DNA from: Cladocopium goreaui
Lineage: Eukaryota > Sar > Dinophyceae > Suessiales > Symbiodiniaceae
Assembly: GCA_947184155.2 (NCBI GenBank)
Contig: CAMXCT020003779.1
Location: 912,165-976,164 of the forward strand
Direction of reading: 5' to 3'
DNA length: 64,000 bases
Each line of letters opens with the position of its first letter. Position 1 is the stretch's first letter. Position numbers and translations under genes: made by a program. The notes under the pieces were generated by a model that ran no database searches, was not told the origin of the DNA, and saw nothing but the letters and a program-made list of their open reading frames with translations. Positions 29,201-38,900 of this stretch are shown here, in pieces.

Positions 29201-31775
29201 ATAAATGGCCATGTTCAATAGCTATGTTAAATTACCAGAGGGTAACTTGCGGATGGTAAAATCCAATCCATTCTGTCCCGGAAAGTCCCAGAGATTTGTC
29301 TCATCATTTTTCCAAAGTCACATCCACTGATTTTCTGATCATAAACCATCAACATCCATTTCTGAACCGTAAAACATATAGCCATAAATATCATCCATAT
29401 TAACCATTAATTAAACCACTTCATAACCATATTAGTCACCACTTCACATCACGATTTTCCAACGCTTCCAAAGCTCCCAGGCTTTTGACACATTTGACAC
29501 ATGTCACCATAGGGGCCCCCTTTTGGCCCCATATCAATGCCATATCCCATGTTATGGTGGTTATGAGTCCATGATATTCTATGGTTATACGTTATTATAC
29601 GACTCGTGATACCCATCGTATTTTGCTACCCAACTAGCATTTAGATCATAGCTAGAAATTCATCTAATTATCTAATAGAATCTAATTGCATCAGGTAACC
29701 CTCCCGGATCAACACGTGGCAGGACATGAATCGAGGTACCCTCACTGGTGAACCGACTTGTTGAGCTAAATCTCGAGCTTGAAATGTCAAGAGTATGCAA
29801 AACCAAGCATTTTGCGGCTGTATCTACAAGTGGCCGCTTGCTGTGGGATAAAGCCAACAATCAAGTCCAATTGCGTAACGGCAAATTAAATCAAATCAAA
29901 TAATTCATAATGATTTCATATATTCAAATCATCGTAAATATCCAGTACTGCACGGTCTGCACAGTGTATCATTCGGCCCAGCCTTGATTTGCGCCCATGG
30001 CCGCCCAGGACTTTGACCAGGCGCTGATTATTGATGATTCTGACGAGGTGTCAATTTTGTTGATGACTTTGATGATCCTATTGGATTTCTTGATGATCCA
30101 CATACGTATCCACATATGTCCACATCCGTGTTAGTTAAATCAGCCAAGTCCTAGTTCTTCTTGATTAATTTGTGAGATACATGACCATATTGAATGTCGC
30201 TGGTTAGCTCGCCACCCTTGGGCACCGAATTGATGTGGACTTCCGGCTTTTGTCCAAGCCGCCTGAGAGGCGGCTAAAGCACCCCGAGCTAAAGTGGATG
30301 CATCGTTGACAAATTTTGGGGATGTACCCAAAAAAAAATATGTAGAAACGCCATGGTTATAAGAAAACCAAGGCAGACTGATGCTACCAGGAGACACTCA
30401 TCAACTTCAAGGTTCATTCCAAAGATCTTACGTAGTCTTAATCGAGATCTAGTCAGGATCACAATCCTTCTGGTGAGGTATAGCCAATAGTACATGATTT
30501 AAGTTATTATTGTTGGTATATCAATTATGATTTCATGATACCAGATTTATATATTGATATATTATTATTATTGTTATAGTTTAACCAATCACAGGGGAGT
30601 ATTCAATACATTTAATTCATCCCGTTTCAAGTTGGCGTGTATCAAATTGAATCCCTAACGGACGGTTACTGGGATGGTTGATGATTGCTTTCCACTAAGG
30701 TCATCGAAGTTCTACTGCGGATGGAAGCGAAATCCTGCACCAGTTGAAAACGGTGGTAAACATCCGATGATTTATGGGGGTTCAACCGTCCCAAATATCC
30801 CAAATTGGTGCTGCAGGATTTCGCTGGCCCATCCACAGTAGTACTACTGTAGTATGTCCTAGTGTTAAAACCCTCGTGAAATTCTACGGCTTGATCATCA
30901 ACTGAGCTATCTTTGGGGCCCCACCTTCCCATCACCGCCCCGCTTTCAAAGTTGGGTCCGGTACACCGCCCCTTTTCTTTTTCCTCGGCGCCGCATCTGC
31001 ACAGGCCAGGTGTCCTCGGTGTCCTCCGGCAATGCTGAAATCAACCGGCCAATCATGATTAGATAGCTTTGTAAGATTATATAAGTATATGGGGGGTTCC
31101 ATAAATGGAGGTATCCCAAAATGGATGGTTTGTGATGGAAAATCCTTTTAAAGTGAATGATTTAGGCGTACCCCCATGTCAGGAAACCCCTGTAGAATTC
31201 ATCATTAGTTGAGATGTTTTTTTTATCATTACAACATCTGATCATGGCTAATCATGGCCATAGTGATATTTGTTATACCCTCTAATAAACGTTTACAATA
31301 CGTTTACACAACTATGGAAAGATCCACTATTTTGAACGGGAAAACTCACTATTTCTATGGCAATTTTCCAGTTCGCAAACTGTTCGTCATTACCAGGTTG
31401 GCTACTGGGCGTGGCAAGTCCTGGAGGGTCATCCCATCATGACTTCCTTTGGGCTCGTTGGTTTGGAATTCACCCACGTAGAGTCTCGTAGAGTCTCTTC
31501 AACATGCTCAAACCCATAAAAAAAAAAAAAAAAACTGCGGAAGATATTCTTAGTTTCCAGCCACGTTTATGTATGTCAATGTATGTTTTAATCAGCGATT
31601 CATCATCTTGATCCATTTCTGGCTAACTTCTAATTATCCTAAGTCATGAAGAGTTCGGTGCTAAAGCAGGATGACTCCCCTTACTAACCACGGTAACCAT
31701 GATTCCATTTCGAAGCCGTTCCAAGGGCGGCAGCGCCTCAACAGGAGCAGCTCTTGCCCGATGACTCGGAGGCTC
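7959..31775 (-). CDS. Series of candidate minus-strand micro-exons of one or more unidentified genes
   Basis: Candidate exons in transcript order: 31698-31775, 30967-31034, 30186-30262, 29983-30023, 29022-29083, 28819-28853, 27696-27763, 27105-27155, 26659-26752, 20999-21051, 18771-18809, 16018-16065, 15623-15694, 14907-14989, 13702-13827, 12942-12969, 11035-11088, 9969-10005, 7959-8065. Each is a GC-richer island of 28-126 bp with an AG acceptor, a GT/GC/GA donor and an open frame, in AT-rich repeat-filled surroundings. Fragments include [60 protein letters not shown] and [16 protein letters not shown]. Only some neighbours share phase (27105-27155 joins 26659-26752). I cannot say how many genes are present or what they encode. 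Some exons will be wrong, and others are surely missed. The orientation agrees with the assembled genes at 33-49 kb. Confidence 0.35.
8697..8800. mobile_element. Palindromic element family C, copy 3
   Basis: Intact copy from CTGGTTGGTGGTTGACC to AACCACCAACCAG, 104 bp, very close to the copies at 2745 and 33351. Confidence 0.8.
10178..10290. repeat. Dispersed repeat family D, copy 2
   Basis: Matches the copy at 4761: GGCAGTGTGTCAAAACC, TGGATGTTCATCCCACT and TAGATATTGACCCATACCC in the same order. Confidence 0.6.
10795..10928. mobile_element. Palindromic element family B, copy 2
   Basis: TACCCTCTGGTTATGACTAA to TCATCACCAGATGGTA with internal CCATGG boxes. It is inserted about 100 bp from the candidate exon at 11035-11088. 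Confidence 0.7.
11210..11565. repeat. Compound tetranucleotide microsatellite (TATG, TCTG, CATG)
   Basis: About 355 bp of TATG units, an inner TCTG block at about 11239-11271, TGTG variants, then a long alternating CATG-TATG section. It is open in several frames on both strands only because the 4 bp unit contains no stop codon. Confidence 0.95.
11772..12085. repeat. 118-119 bp tandem repeat, about 2.6 copies
   Basis: Units begin CGAAGCTTCCCCCTAATAC at 11772 and 11891 and a diverged CGAATCTTTCCCCTAAC at 12009. Each unit carries AAATCGATTAGATTTCCTTT. Both flanks (about 11716-11761 and 12087-12133) share ACACC and AGTTTTTATTA with a GGGGG run, so the array may sit inside an older AT-rich element. 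Confidence 0.7.
13161..13201 (+). repeat. Degenerate interstitial telomere-like TTTAGGG tract
   Basis: Five or so TTTAGGG or TTTTAGGG words in about 40 bp. Dinoflagellate telomeres are known to be of the TTTAGGG type, so this may be a remnant inserted at a healed break. It is short enough that AT-rich chance similarity is not excluded. Confidence 0.45.
13325..13429. mobile_element. Palindromic element family A, copy 1 (reference copy)
   Basis: 105 bp with inverted ends TACCCTCTGGTAATTTAACA and CATAACCAGAGGGTA. The inner blocks ATAGCTATGGAAAATCACCA and TGGTCATTTTCAATAGCTAT are also inverted, so nearly the whole element folds on itself. No ORF. About a dozen copies occur between 13 and 50 kb, always outside the exons I found. 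Confidence 0.85.
13702..13827 (-). CDS. Candidate internal exon (42 codons)
   Basis: The acceptor is GATCAG and the donor GGGGAG|GTGCTG, in phase 0 at both ends. The open frame ends [20 protein letters not shown], which has the look of a small beta-rich domain, but I do not recognise the family. A family A element lies directly upstream in transcript direction (13842-13945). Confidence 0.45.
13842..13945. mobile_element. Palindromic element family A, copy 2
   Basis: TACCCTCTGGTAATTTAACA to TGTTAGTTTACCAGAGGGTA, 104 bp, full length. Confidence 0.85.
14907..14989 (-). CDS. Candidate internal exon
   Basis: The acceptor is TTTGAAAG and the donor CTCAG|GTGAGC, a strong consensus. The frame reads [19 protein letters not shown] then GQGNIPNL, with uniform GC-rich codons in an AT-rich surrounding. 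Product not recognised. Confidence 0.5.
15033..15138. mobile_element. Palindromic element family A, copy 3
   Basis: TACCCTCTGGTAAACTAGCA to GTTTGTTACCAGAGGGTA. The inner arm has been remodelled (GTTTGCGAACTGG), as in family B. Confidence 0.75.
15623..15694 (-). CDS. Candidate internal exon (24 codons)
   Basis: The acceptor is CAACTCAG and the donor CGCATG|GTTTAC, in phase 0 at both ends. The frame is [19 protein letters not shown] then EMGRM. Product not recognised. Confidence 0.45.
16092..16210. mobile_element. Palindromic element family B, copy 3 (one end worn)
   Basis: GATGGTTATGACTAACAGTT to AACTGTTAGTCATAACCAGA with central CCATGG boxes; the outer TACCCTC of one arm is missing. Confidence 0.65.
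17320..18010. repeat. Degenerate AAAGAAG-CAGCTG repeat region
   Basis: Words such as TTTCAAAGAAGTCCAGCTG, CTCAAAGAAGCTCAGCTGG and TGTAACACTCCTTTC recur at irregular 60-90 bp spacing over about 700 bp. Copies are diverged, so the array is old. No gene seen. Confidence 0.45.
18771..18809 (-). CDS. Candidate 39 bp micro-exon
   Basis: The acceptor is ACACTTCAG and the donor TGGCAG|GTTTGG. Thirteen codons in phase 0 read [13 protein letters not shown]. The neighbouring minus ORF of 152 codons reads through intron sequence and is not credible as a protein. Confidence 0.4.
19199..19304. mobile_element. Palindromic element family A, copy 4
   Basis: TACCCTCTGGTAAACTAACA to CAGTCATTACCAGAGGGTA, 106 bp, full length. 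Confidence 0.85.
20386..20650. repeat. About 100 bp AT-rich tandem repeat, three copies
   Basis: Units begin at 20386, 20486 and 20582 with AATAGTAGATATA and contain CAGTATTAGAG or CGGTATTAGAG and runs of ATCATATC. It merges into simple ATCAT repeats up to about 20700. Confidence 0.6.
20808..20945. mobile_element. Short inverted-repeat element with ATATATGGGTAAATTATAA ends
   Basis: The left end ATATGGGTAAATTATAA and the right end TTATAATTTACCCATAT are perfect inverted repeats, flanked by TA microsatellite, around about 80 bp of unrelated core. MITE-like, no ORF. Confidence 0.6.
21941..22066. mobile_element. Diverged family A/B palindromic element
   Basis: The left end TACCCTCTGGTATTTTAACA is typical. 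The right end GTTTACCAGGCCGGGTA has drifted, and the centre mixes family A and B blocks. Confidence 0.6.
22974..23125 (+). repeat. CCT/CTG/GTC triplet-rich tract
   Basis: Runs of CTCCTCCTGCTCC followed by GTCCTCGTCGTCCTCGTC. They produce low-complexity poly-Ser, Pro or Leu reading frames that are not genes. Confidence 0.85.
23141..23365 (+). repeat. 40 bp minisatellite, about 5.6 copies
   Basis: The unit contains AGTGTTCCCTGCCGGACCTC and AACCACGACCATCC. Starts are at 23141, 23181, 23221, 23261, 23301 and 23341, with very few changes between units, so the expansion is recent. Confidence 0.9.
23366..23700 (+). repeat. ATGCCAGAAGATATGCCAGATA array
   Basis: Irregular 12-24 bp repeats built from CCAGAAGATATG and CCAGATAGAATG. 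The open frames here are by-products of the short unit. Confidence 0.85.
23890..25850 (+). repeat. About 49 bp satellite array, roughly 40 units
   Basis: The unit is roughly GCATTCTAACTGCTGAAATG, then CTGGTAAAAAGCAATTTCAA, then GGGGGAA. Variants alternate (CTGATG, CTAATTG, GTAGAAA). A block of about 140 bp near 24070 recurs almost exactly near 24213, showing segmental duplication inside the array. The last units break up into spaced GCATTCTAAC words up to the right terminal repeat. Confidence 0.9.
26659..26752 (-). CDS. Candidate internal exon (31 codons)
   Basis: The acceptor is ACGACAG. The frame contains [20 protein letters not shown] and ends VAFVAGDG, then GGCG|GATAAA, a GA-type donor. 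It joins in phase 0 with the candidate exon at 27105-27155 ([17 protein letters not shown], donor GTGATT). A hydrophobic strand and Gly-rich turns suggest a globular enzyme core, but I do not recognise the family. Confidence 0.5.
27516..27654. mobile_element. Palindromic element family A, long variant
   Basis: TACCCTCTGGTAAACGTACA to GTTAGTTTACCAGAGGGTA, 139 bp, with an extra inner segment (AAACTGTTGGCAAACTG). It lies immediately upstream (transcript sense downstream) of the candidate exon at 27696-27763. Confidence 0.75.
28470..28559. mobile_element. Palindromic element family F, copy 1
   Basis: Arms ATCCTGCACCAGTTGGTA and TACCAACTGGTGCAGGAT are perfect inverted repeats around about 54 bp. 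A second, more diverged copy is at 30732. Confidence 0.7.
28648..28741. repeat. Dispersed repeat family D, copy 3 (inverted)
   Basis: Reverse orientation of the copies at 4761 and 10178: GGGTCAATACCTATAGAT, AGTGGGATGAACATCCA and CAGGGTTTTGAC. Confidence 0.6.
29139..29244. mobile_element. Palindromic element family A, copy 5
   Basis: TACCCTCTGGTAAACGTTTA to TGTTAAATTACCAGAGGGTA, 106 bp. Confidence 0.85.
30186..30262 (-). CDS. Candidate internal exon
   Basis: The acceptor is GCCTCTCAG and the donor AATATG|GTCATG. The preferred frame is [19 protein letters not shown] then TSDIQY. Product not recognised; it lies about 0.7 kb below the candidate exon at 30967-31034. Confidence 0.45.
30732..30819. 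mobile_element. Palindromic element family F, copy 2
   Basis: ATCCTGCACCAGTTG and CAAATTGGTGCTGCAGGAT arms, diverged relative to 28470. Confidence 0.55.
30967..31034 (-). CDS. Candidate internal exon
   Basis: The acceptor is GATTTCAG and the donor GGGGCG|GTGTAC. Two frames are open: [20 protein letters not shown], or a second giving [16 protein letters not shown]. The latter would fit a polybasic tail of the adjacent Rab gene in phase, but no terminal cysteines follow. Assignment open. Confidence 0.35.
31276..31400. mobile_element. Worn family A/B palindromic element
   Basis: ACCCTCTAATAAACGTTTAC at the left and CGTCATTACCAGGTTGG at the right, with typical inner blocks CTATGGAAAGATCCA and GGCAATTTTCCAGTTCG. 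Confidence 0.5.
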
Positions 31776-32922
31776 CTGGTTGGTACGGTCCCAACCAGGT
31801 GCTATGGAGGTGAATCTGACCGGCAAAAAAGCATGTTTGACGAACACTTTACTTAAATATTAAATGGGATATATGGGATATATATATATCCTGTATTACT
31901 ATGTCTTACTAAATATTAACTGTTATTAGTTAAATTATGTTAAATTAATATTTCAAGAAATAAAATTGCTTGACCGGCACCAGAGAAACTTGAAAACCCG
32001 GCAATCTAAGAGTTTGCCATGGAAGCTGGCAATGCTTACGGGTAAATCATCTATCATCTACGAATGAGAATCAGTCAATGGCTATGTTAAGCTAGCAGAG
32101 GGTAAAGATGGTGGAACCTGTTGAGTAGAGACAACATGGGGCCTCAGAGTACAAATTGATTCATACACACATCCATCTAAAGATATAGCATGAATGCATG
32201 ATATACAGTGATACACATCTATATTTTTTTTCTAACACATATATATATATATACCATAAACCATAGTAAACCTATAAGTTGTAAACCAACTTACCTATCG
32301 GGGATGGATCACATTGCATCTGGGTACATGACCAGTATAACTTTGAGCCGGGCTCAAGCAGCTGGGATAGCCTGTGACTTACTTGACCACTTCCAGCTAC
32401 ATGTCTATTGTCATTATTCATCTGAAAACTATCATCGGAACCCCCCCAAAAAAAAGAAATGTGGTTGGGAAACTCATTTCGTAGCTCCAAGTGGCTCTCC
32501 ATGCATGGGGAATATGGATACCCCTAGCCCCTAGCTCCCAATCGCTCCCGCCAAACCACTGGATAGCTCAGATATCTGTTTCCGGTGACCATTGGTACAG
32601 CTTTTCATGTTCCATTTCTTGCTTTTATGGTCCCTTGATTAAATAAGTTGGTTTATAAACCCATCCTGTTGATTCATATCCACCAGGATCCAGCATAAAT
32701 TCACTGGTTAGCCTGTTGGGGGCCCCATATTGTTGAAAAAAGGTTGAATATATGATGGGTGTGTCCAAAAATCAAATTGCAATTTTATAGGCAAAATGAT
32801 CATAAACTCTGGAAATTGGTGGGATTTCCTAACATGTTCAGATAAACCCAGGATCTAAACCATGACAATGTGTGAACATGTATGAAGATATAGGAATTCA
32901 ACAAGCCCATCACCAGCTTAAC

Positions 32923-35900
32923 CCAGTGCTTCCCTGCCGGCCTTCCAAGCGCTGCGCGCCGGCATGGATGTTGGACGTCTGGGCAGATGGTGATGAGTTT
33001 CATCCAGCCATGAATTGATGATAGCCAGATGGTTGCTTAAATAATATCATTGGATTGGTTTAAGGGAAAATCTACAGGAAACCATGGTTTTTACCATCAA
33101 ATATAGGGCTTTCCTGTAAATTTTCCCATCATCCAATTCTATGATAATACCAATGTTCAAATACGAAAAGAAAAACAACAAAACAAGAAATGTTTATATA
33201 TTTGTTTTACGTACTGGTTCCGCTCTTTGTCTCGTTGATTTTTACAACATCCCCATGTGCCCACTGCCCTGAGCTTCCCTGACCATGCTGTGGGGATCAA
33301 TGAGACCTGCCACGGCCGGTGGAACAAGGATAGTTCTATGATATTCTATGCTGGTTGGTGGTATACCTACCCCTCTGAAAAATATGAGCTCGTCAGTTGG
33401 GATGATTATTCCCAATATATGGAAAAATAAAAAACGTTCCAAACCACCAACCAGTATGTGTTTCTTGCATGTGATTTTCGACAAGATAACTACATACTAT
33501 AAGTGACTATAAGATATACTAAGATAACCATCCCTCAAGAATGAGGGTCTTCACTCACTTTGGGTGCGTTGACGCAGCGTGTGACCCACCATTCGGCTCC
33601 ATTCAGCCGCACCATCTTCAATCTTGTTGAGGATCATTCGAGCCACTTTGATGAAGACATCCTCCACCTGATCCCGCCGAGGTTCCAACTGAGGTTGGCT
33701 CCAGCTCTCCGGGGCGAAAAAATGGGTACCAGACATGGGATGCAAGGTATGTGTCGCTCGTTAACACCGAATACCATCCTAACTTCGGACGAGTCGAACC
33801 CAAAAGGATGGCCATGACACCAGGATACCCAACCACAATCTTGGACGACTGTGGATTCCTATGCCATCACGACTTCACGTTAAAGTGGAAGACTCATATT
33901 TCCGACAAACAATCAATGATTTGGTTTAAGGCGGTTGAAGCCCGGAATATCTTTTATAATCGGAAACCGTTGATTTGATCATAAGATATGGGCTTTCCAG
34001 GTTTGCCCCCAGCGATGTTATCACCCGCTGGGCTGGCCGGACACCCTCGCCCGTCAAGGCGCTGGTTTCCAGGAAGAGGATGTCTCAGCGGGTGACAGGC
34101 TGACGGTTGCTGCTGTTCACATAACATAGCGCGGAAATATTAGTTGGTTGATAGGTTTCCCTGATATGGGTTAGGTATTTCTGTATTTTCAATAGTTCAT
34201 AGACGATTGCCACACTATCATCTGTTTCACAAATTATTTTCTGCCCATTGATGCCCTGGAATGTTGTTGTCCCATTGCGGACCCACTACACTATACTACA
34301 CTCTAACATGACTAGTAACAGGGGTTGGTAAATGTCCTAATTGTTGGCATCACCCAACGACAAAGGGAACATCATCTGCAACAAATACTTGTTCAAGTGA
34401 TGTGCAAATCCCGAAAACGGGACATTTTGCCAACCTCTGTAAAATCCCCATCCGCCATGACATGATTTTTTACCCTCAGACCAACTGGGTGCCCACCACC
34501 ATTCTCCTGTGCACAACGACTGGCTTCCAGAAAGGTCACTTCCTACAGGCCGCAGCGGATGAATGTAATAATGCCATTCCACCATTCCAGACGAAGGTCG
34601 CTTCGTTAACGCTAAGATTCAAAAAACATATATAAAAACATCTTTGATCTATCACAGATTCTACCCTCTGGTAAACTAACATAACCAGAACATAACTATG
34701 GAAAATCACCGTTTTTAATGGGTAAGTCAACTATAAATGGCAATTTTCAATAGCTATGTTAGTTTACCAGATTCTAAACCTTCGAACAAATAATTCTACA
34801 GCTTCTTGCGAAAGGTCCCTTTTAAGATTGACCACAATTCTGTGAGCTGACATGACATGGCTGAGGATGCTGGCTTTAAACAACCACGGTCCGACCACGC
34901 GCTCATTTGGGTGTCCAAAATCATGGGGTTCCCCAAATGAATCCTCTGTGTCTTCATGATTTGTTCCTATAAAAATGACCAGTATCATAGTGTTGATTGC
35001 ATATCCCATGCTTAGTTTATGTCGTAATTATGTATATATATATATGTGTAATTAGCATGTTCAGATTTTTTTTCATTCCACACGTCAGGCAAAGCCATAA
35101 AATCGTCTTCCTTTTTGGATCGTTGTTTATCCCGTTTCAGATGTTTCAGAGAATTCGGCCTATTTTTGTCATGTTTTGCAAAACCACTAGCCTAACTTAG
35201 TTGGATGGGTTTCTTGCCACATGTTTCATGGTGAAAAAACTTTCACAACCCCGTCTGTTTGCAGAAGCGATTGGGTCCCCAGGTCTCCCAACCCGCTTCT
35301 CTTTCAGGTCGACCTTGTTACCTTGATTTTTCGGAGTTTGACCCAGCCAATGGCCATTCTTAAGGGATACATGATGAGAAACTATGGACATCTGGCTGGA
35401 ATTCTTAAGGGATACTTATTTGAAATAAAGAAACCCCAAAAATCATAGGAATTTTGTATGGAATTGTTTGAATCCAGCCAAGCAGTTCTATGATTCTACA
35501 GTATATGATAGTATATGATGTTCATTGATGTTCTATGAAGGGTATTCCAGCAGAACACCCTGTCACAGTGTCTCGTGAACAGGGTGTATGGCTGGGCCTT
35601 ACGTTGGATGAAAGCATGCGATCAGCTAAATCAAGTGATTGATGGGATAATCCATCACTGTACGATTTCTTCGATCCATTGTGGAATTGTTTGCTTTGCG
35701 CGAACACCATTAGCCACGAATTCCATCGAATTCCTGCAGTAAAAGTACATCGTTTCAAAACCAATCGCAATGGCAAACTGGCAAAGCCTCAGATCCCGCA
35801 AACAACATCCAATGAGCGCAGGCATTTTATACATGCCTGGCTTGGGATGTTTTACAGTAAGGACCGTACCAACGGTGATGATGGAAATGTCAGCTCTGGC

Positions 35901-38900
35901 TAGAGTCCTGGTTGGTGCAGGGATACAGGGCGCTGCGGTACCTGGTGATACCAGAGGTACTTTAGTGTAGACTTCAATGATAGATGATATCTACTGCAAC
36001 ATATTGGGCATTTCCAGATATATGGGGGTACGCCCAGTCATCATCCATTCTACTGGGATTTTCCATGAAATGAACCATCCAGCTATTGGGGTATCCCCAT
36101 TTCTGGAACCCCAGTGGCCACTGGATCCATGAGTTGCTCCATCTGAAAGCAGCTGGGGAATGCAGAAAAACCAATGACTCTACTGACCCTTTGATGAGGA
36201 TTTTGATCAAGATCCATCAAGATCCAACAATCATCAATAATGGCTCAATAATCTACAGTGTCAACCTGGCGGATTTTTCTAAACCCAGGCGGATTTTCTG
36301 AATTTTTGAGCCAAGCCATGATCAACAGGTGATGGGTGGAGCCCTAGAAACCCACCCGTCTCCTCGCATCAGCTAACCAGTTCACCAAGTGATTGTAGGA
36401 ATCACCTGGGATGAATTTTTGATACGAATCGCTTGCCTGGGCCTGGGACAAAATAGAGGAGAACCCCACATATGATTTCTGGTGATACAAAACATAATGA
36501 TACTTCATATAGATTAGATCATATACTAGATATATGGATACAACATAATCATTAGATCATAAGATAAGTTTCATATGTAACCAACATGAGGATACCCAGG
36601 TCCCAAGACAAGACTTTAACTTTGTCGTTACAGTACAGATATGGTTATGTTCGGATTCGACCCCTACTGAGCTGCGGGCCATGGATCGTGTTGGCTAATA
36701 CGAGTACCAGTGAAATGTCAGTTTTCCACCGTCCACCAGCTTTTTCACTGTCCTTTTCTCGGACTTGTTACTCTCGGAGTACTTGAAGAGACATAGCCAT
36801 TTCTAAGTGAGGATAAGCATACATGTAGTAGTTTCCAAGGCTGCTTCCAAAAGACAACTGTGAACCTTGTCCATACGAACCACAAATAGCTAAACTTTAT
36901 TTTTTGGAAGTCCGAATTCCCATCACAACGATGGCAGCTTTTCTTCGCAGTCCCGTTGTTTTTTTGGATCATCGGATCACTGCCCAGGGGCGATTGGTGA
37001 TGTCGTAGACGATCAGAGCACCTGCAGCCTTTGCAGCACATGATGGGCATCTACTTGGTGGATCTTGGTGGTTGTTGTTGGTTGTAGCCCACCCAATACA
37101 AAATCATACAAAATCATACAAATGCAATATTTTGGTGACGGTGTTAGGATTTATCATCCCAAACATGGGTAGCTTGAGTTTTTGACCAAGATTTTTTCGA
37201 GGACATCAACCAATCAAAGGTGATTCCGTTGCCAGGTGATTCCTCTTGGAAGTTGCATGGTGCTAATAGATCTTTGGCGCCAGCAGCAAGGTGGTAACAA
37301 ACGGCGCTTTTTTCAGAAACACCCAAAACATCAAAACAGTACTTAAGTATTATATATAATATTATATACATACTATATATACATATATATATATATACAT
37401 ATATATATACATATATATATACCATTATATACCACATAGTCAAAAAAATATCCAAAGACTATGGCAATTGTGACCGCTTCAGAGTTGAACCAAAAAAAAC
37501 GGTCCATTCCAAGATCCCTCCGCTGCCAGTCTCTGAGTCTCCGACGCCGCGGTAGTAGCTTCGTGTCACCGAACGGTAACGCTCCTGGTAGCGCTGCAAT
37601 GGTAGGAATATGATGGCATGACACGGCATCCACCGAAGATTGGAACAAGATGGAACAAATCCTGTGAGTCACTGTGAAAACTCAAAATATTAGCCATAAT
37701 CAATCCATAATCAATCCATAATCCTGTTAGGACTGTTAGGACAGGACGGGTTATGACGGGTTCCCAGTGGAAGCAGCGGAAGCAATGGAAAGCTTGAAAC
37801 CACACCGCCAGGATCTGCCAGGCTTCCATCAATGGACAGCTGAAGGCTCGACCCAAGCGCCGCAGTGCCGCGAAAACTGCTATTCGGTTTATTTCAGAAG
37901 TTTGATGGGCACTGCAGGATGGAAAATGTAGAATTCGTAGTGCACAAACCTCACTATTCAAGCCTATATATAGAAAATCCTATGAATATCGACAAAATCG
38001 TTTCCAACCTGGACCTTGCGGGCAGCTACTTCTTGCTGGGACAGTTCACTTCGTCGATTTTTCCGTCACCTCCACCGTGTACTTCACAGCCCTGAAGTTC
38101 GGTGAGGATCCTTGGCGGCCCAGCCTGTACCAAGAACCACAAGATACTGCTTCACCATGCAGAAATTCTGGCGGTCGTGCCAACATCGACATTTGTCGGC
38201 CTTGCCCAAGGCTGCAGATCTGGCCATTGAGGGCAGATCCGTGTTCTGCGGATAAACTCGCAACCTTCTCTGACCCTTCTGGCAAGATGTTCAGCAGAAG
38301 GACAAGAGTCTCCGGGGAACTTGCCGAAAGGATAGTCAAAGCCAATGGCTGGGAAACCAACACTCGCCATAGCTCTAGCAGTCTTTCCGCTGGCAAAACT
38401 GTCTTGATGAATTCCACCAGTAAATCTAAATCTTCAGCGCATCTACGCCAAGTTTGCACAGCAATTTGAAAAACACTGTTCCTGCTTGAGGTGACTGCTT
38501 GAAATTTTTGTGCACACGATATCCGAAGAGGCACCTGACATTTTGCAAAGCACGGATCTGCGAAAACCCTTCAAAAGAAAGCTGCCAAGATTTCCGCCAA
38601 TTTTTAGGACTCAACCCTTGAGAGTATCCCACAAGCAAACTCAGCGTTTTTCCTCAGCAAGTGCTGCCATGCCTGCCTCTCCGCTTTCAGTTTCGGCAAA
38701 GACCAAATCTCTTTCAGTTTCTCACCGGTCTTGGTGTTGCTGATGGTAACGGCAGCAATCTGAGCCAGCCAGTCAGCCTCAACGGCCTCCAGCAAGCAGG
38801 AGCCGGAGGCAGGCTGGCAAGGAATTCGACATCAAAGGTGGCGATGGCGCTTGAAATAGTGCCGCCCAGGAAGTCTGCACTTAAGGCCCCAACAGCAAGG

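Noticed and set aside
31698-31800. Plus-strand exon reading [19 protein letters not shown]
   Set aside because: It has fair splice borders, but the minus-strand alternative agrees with the orientation of all neighbouring genes. The choice remains uncertain.
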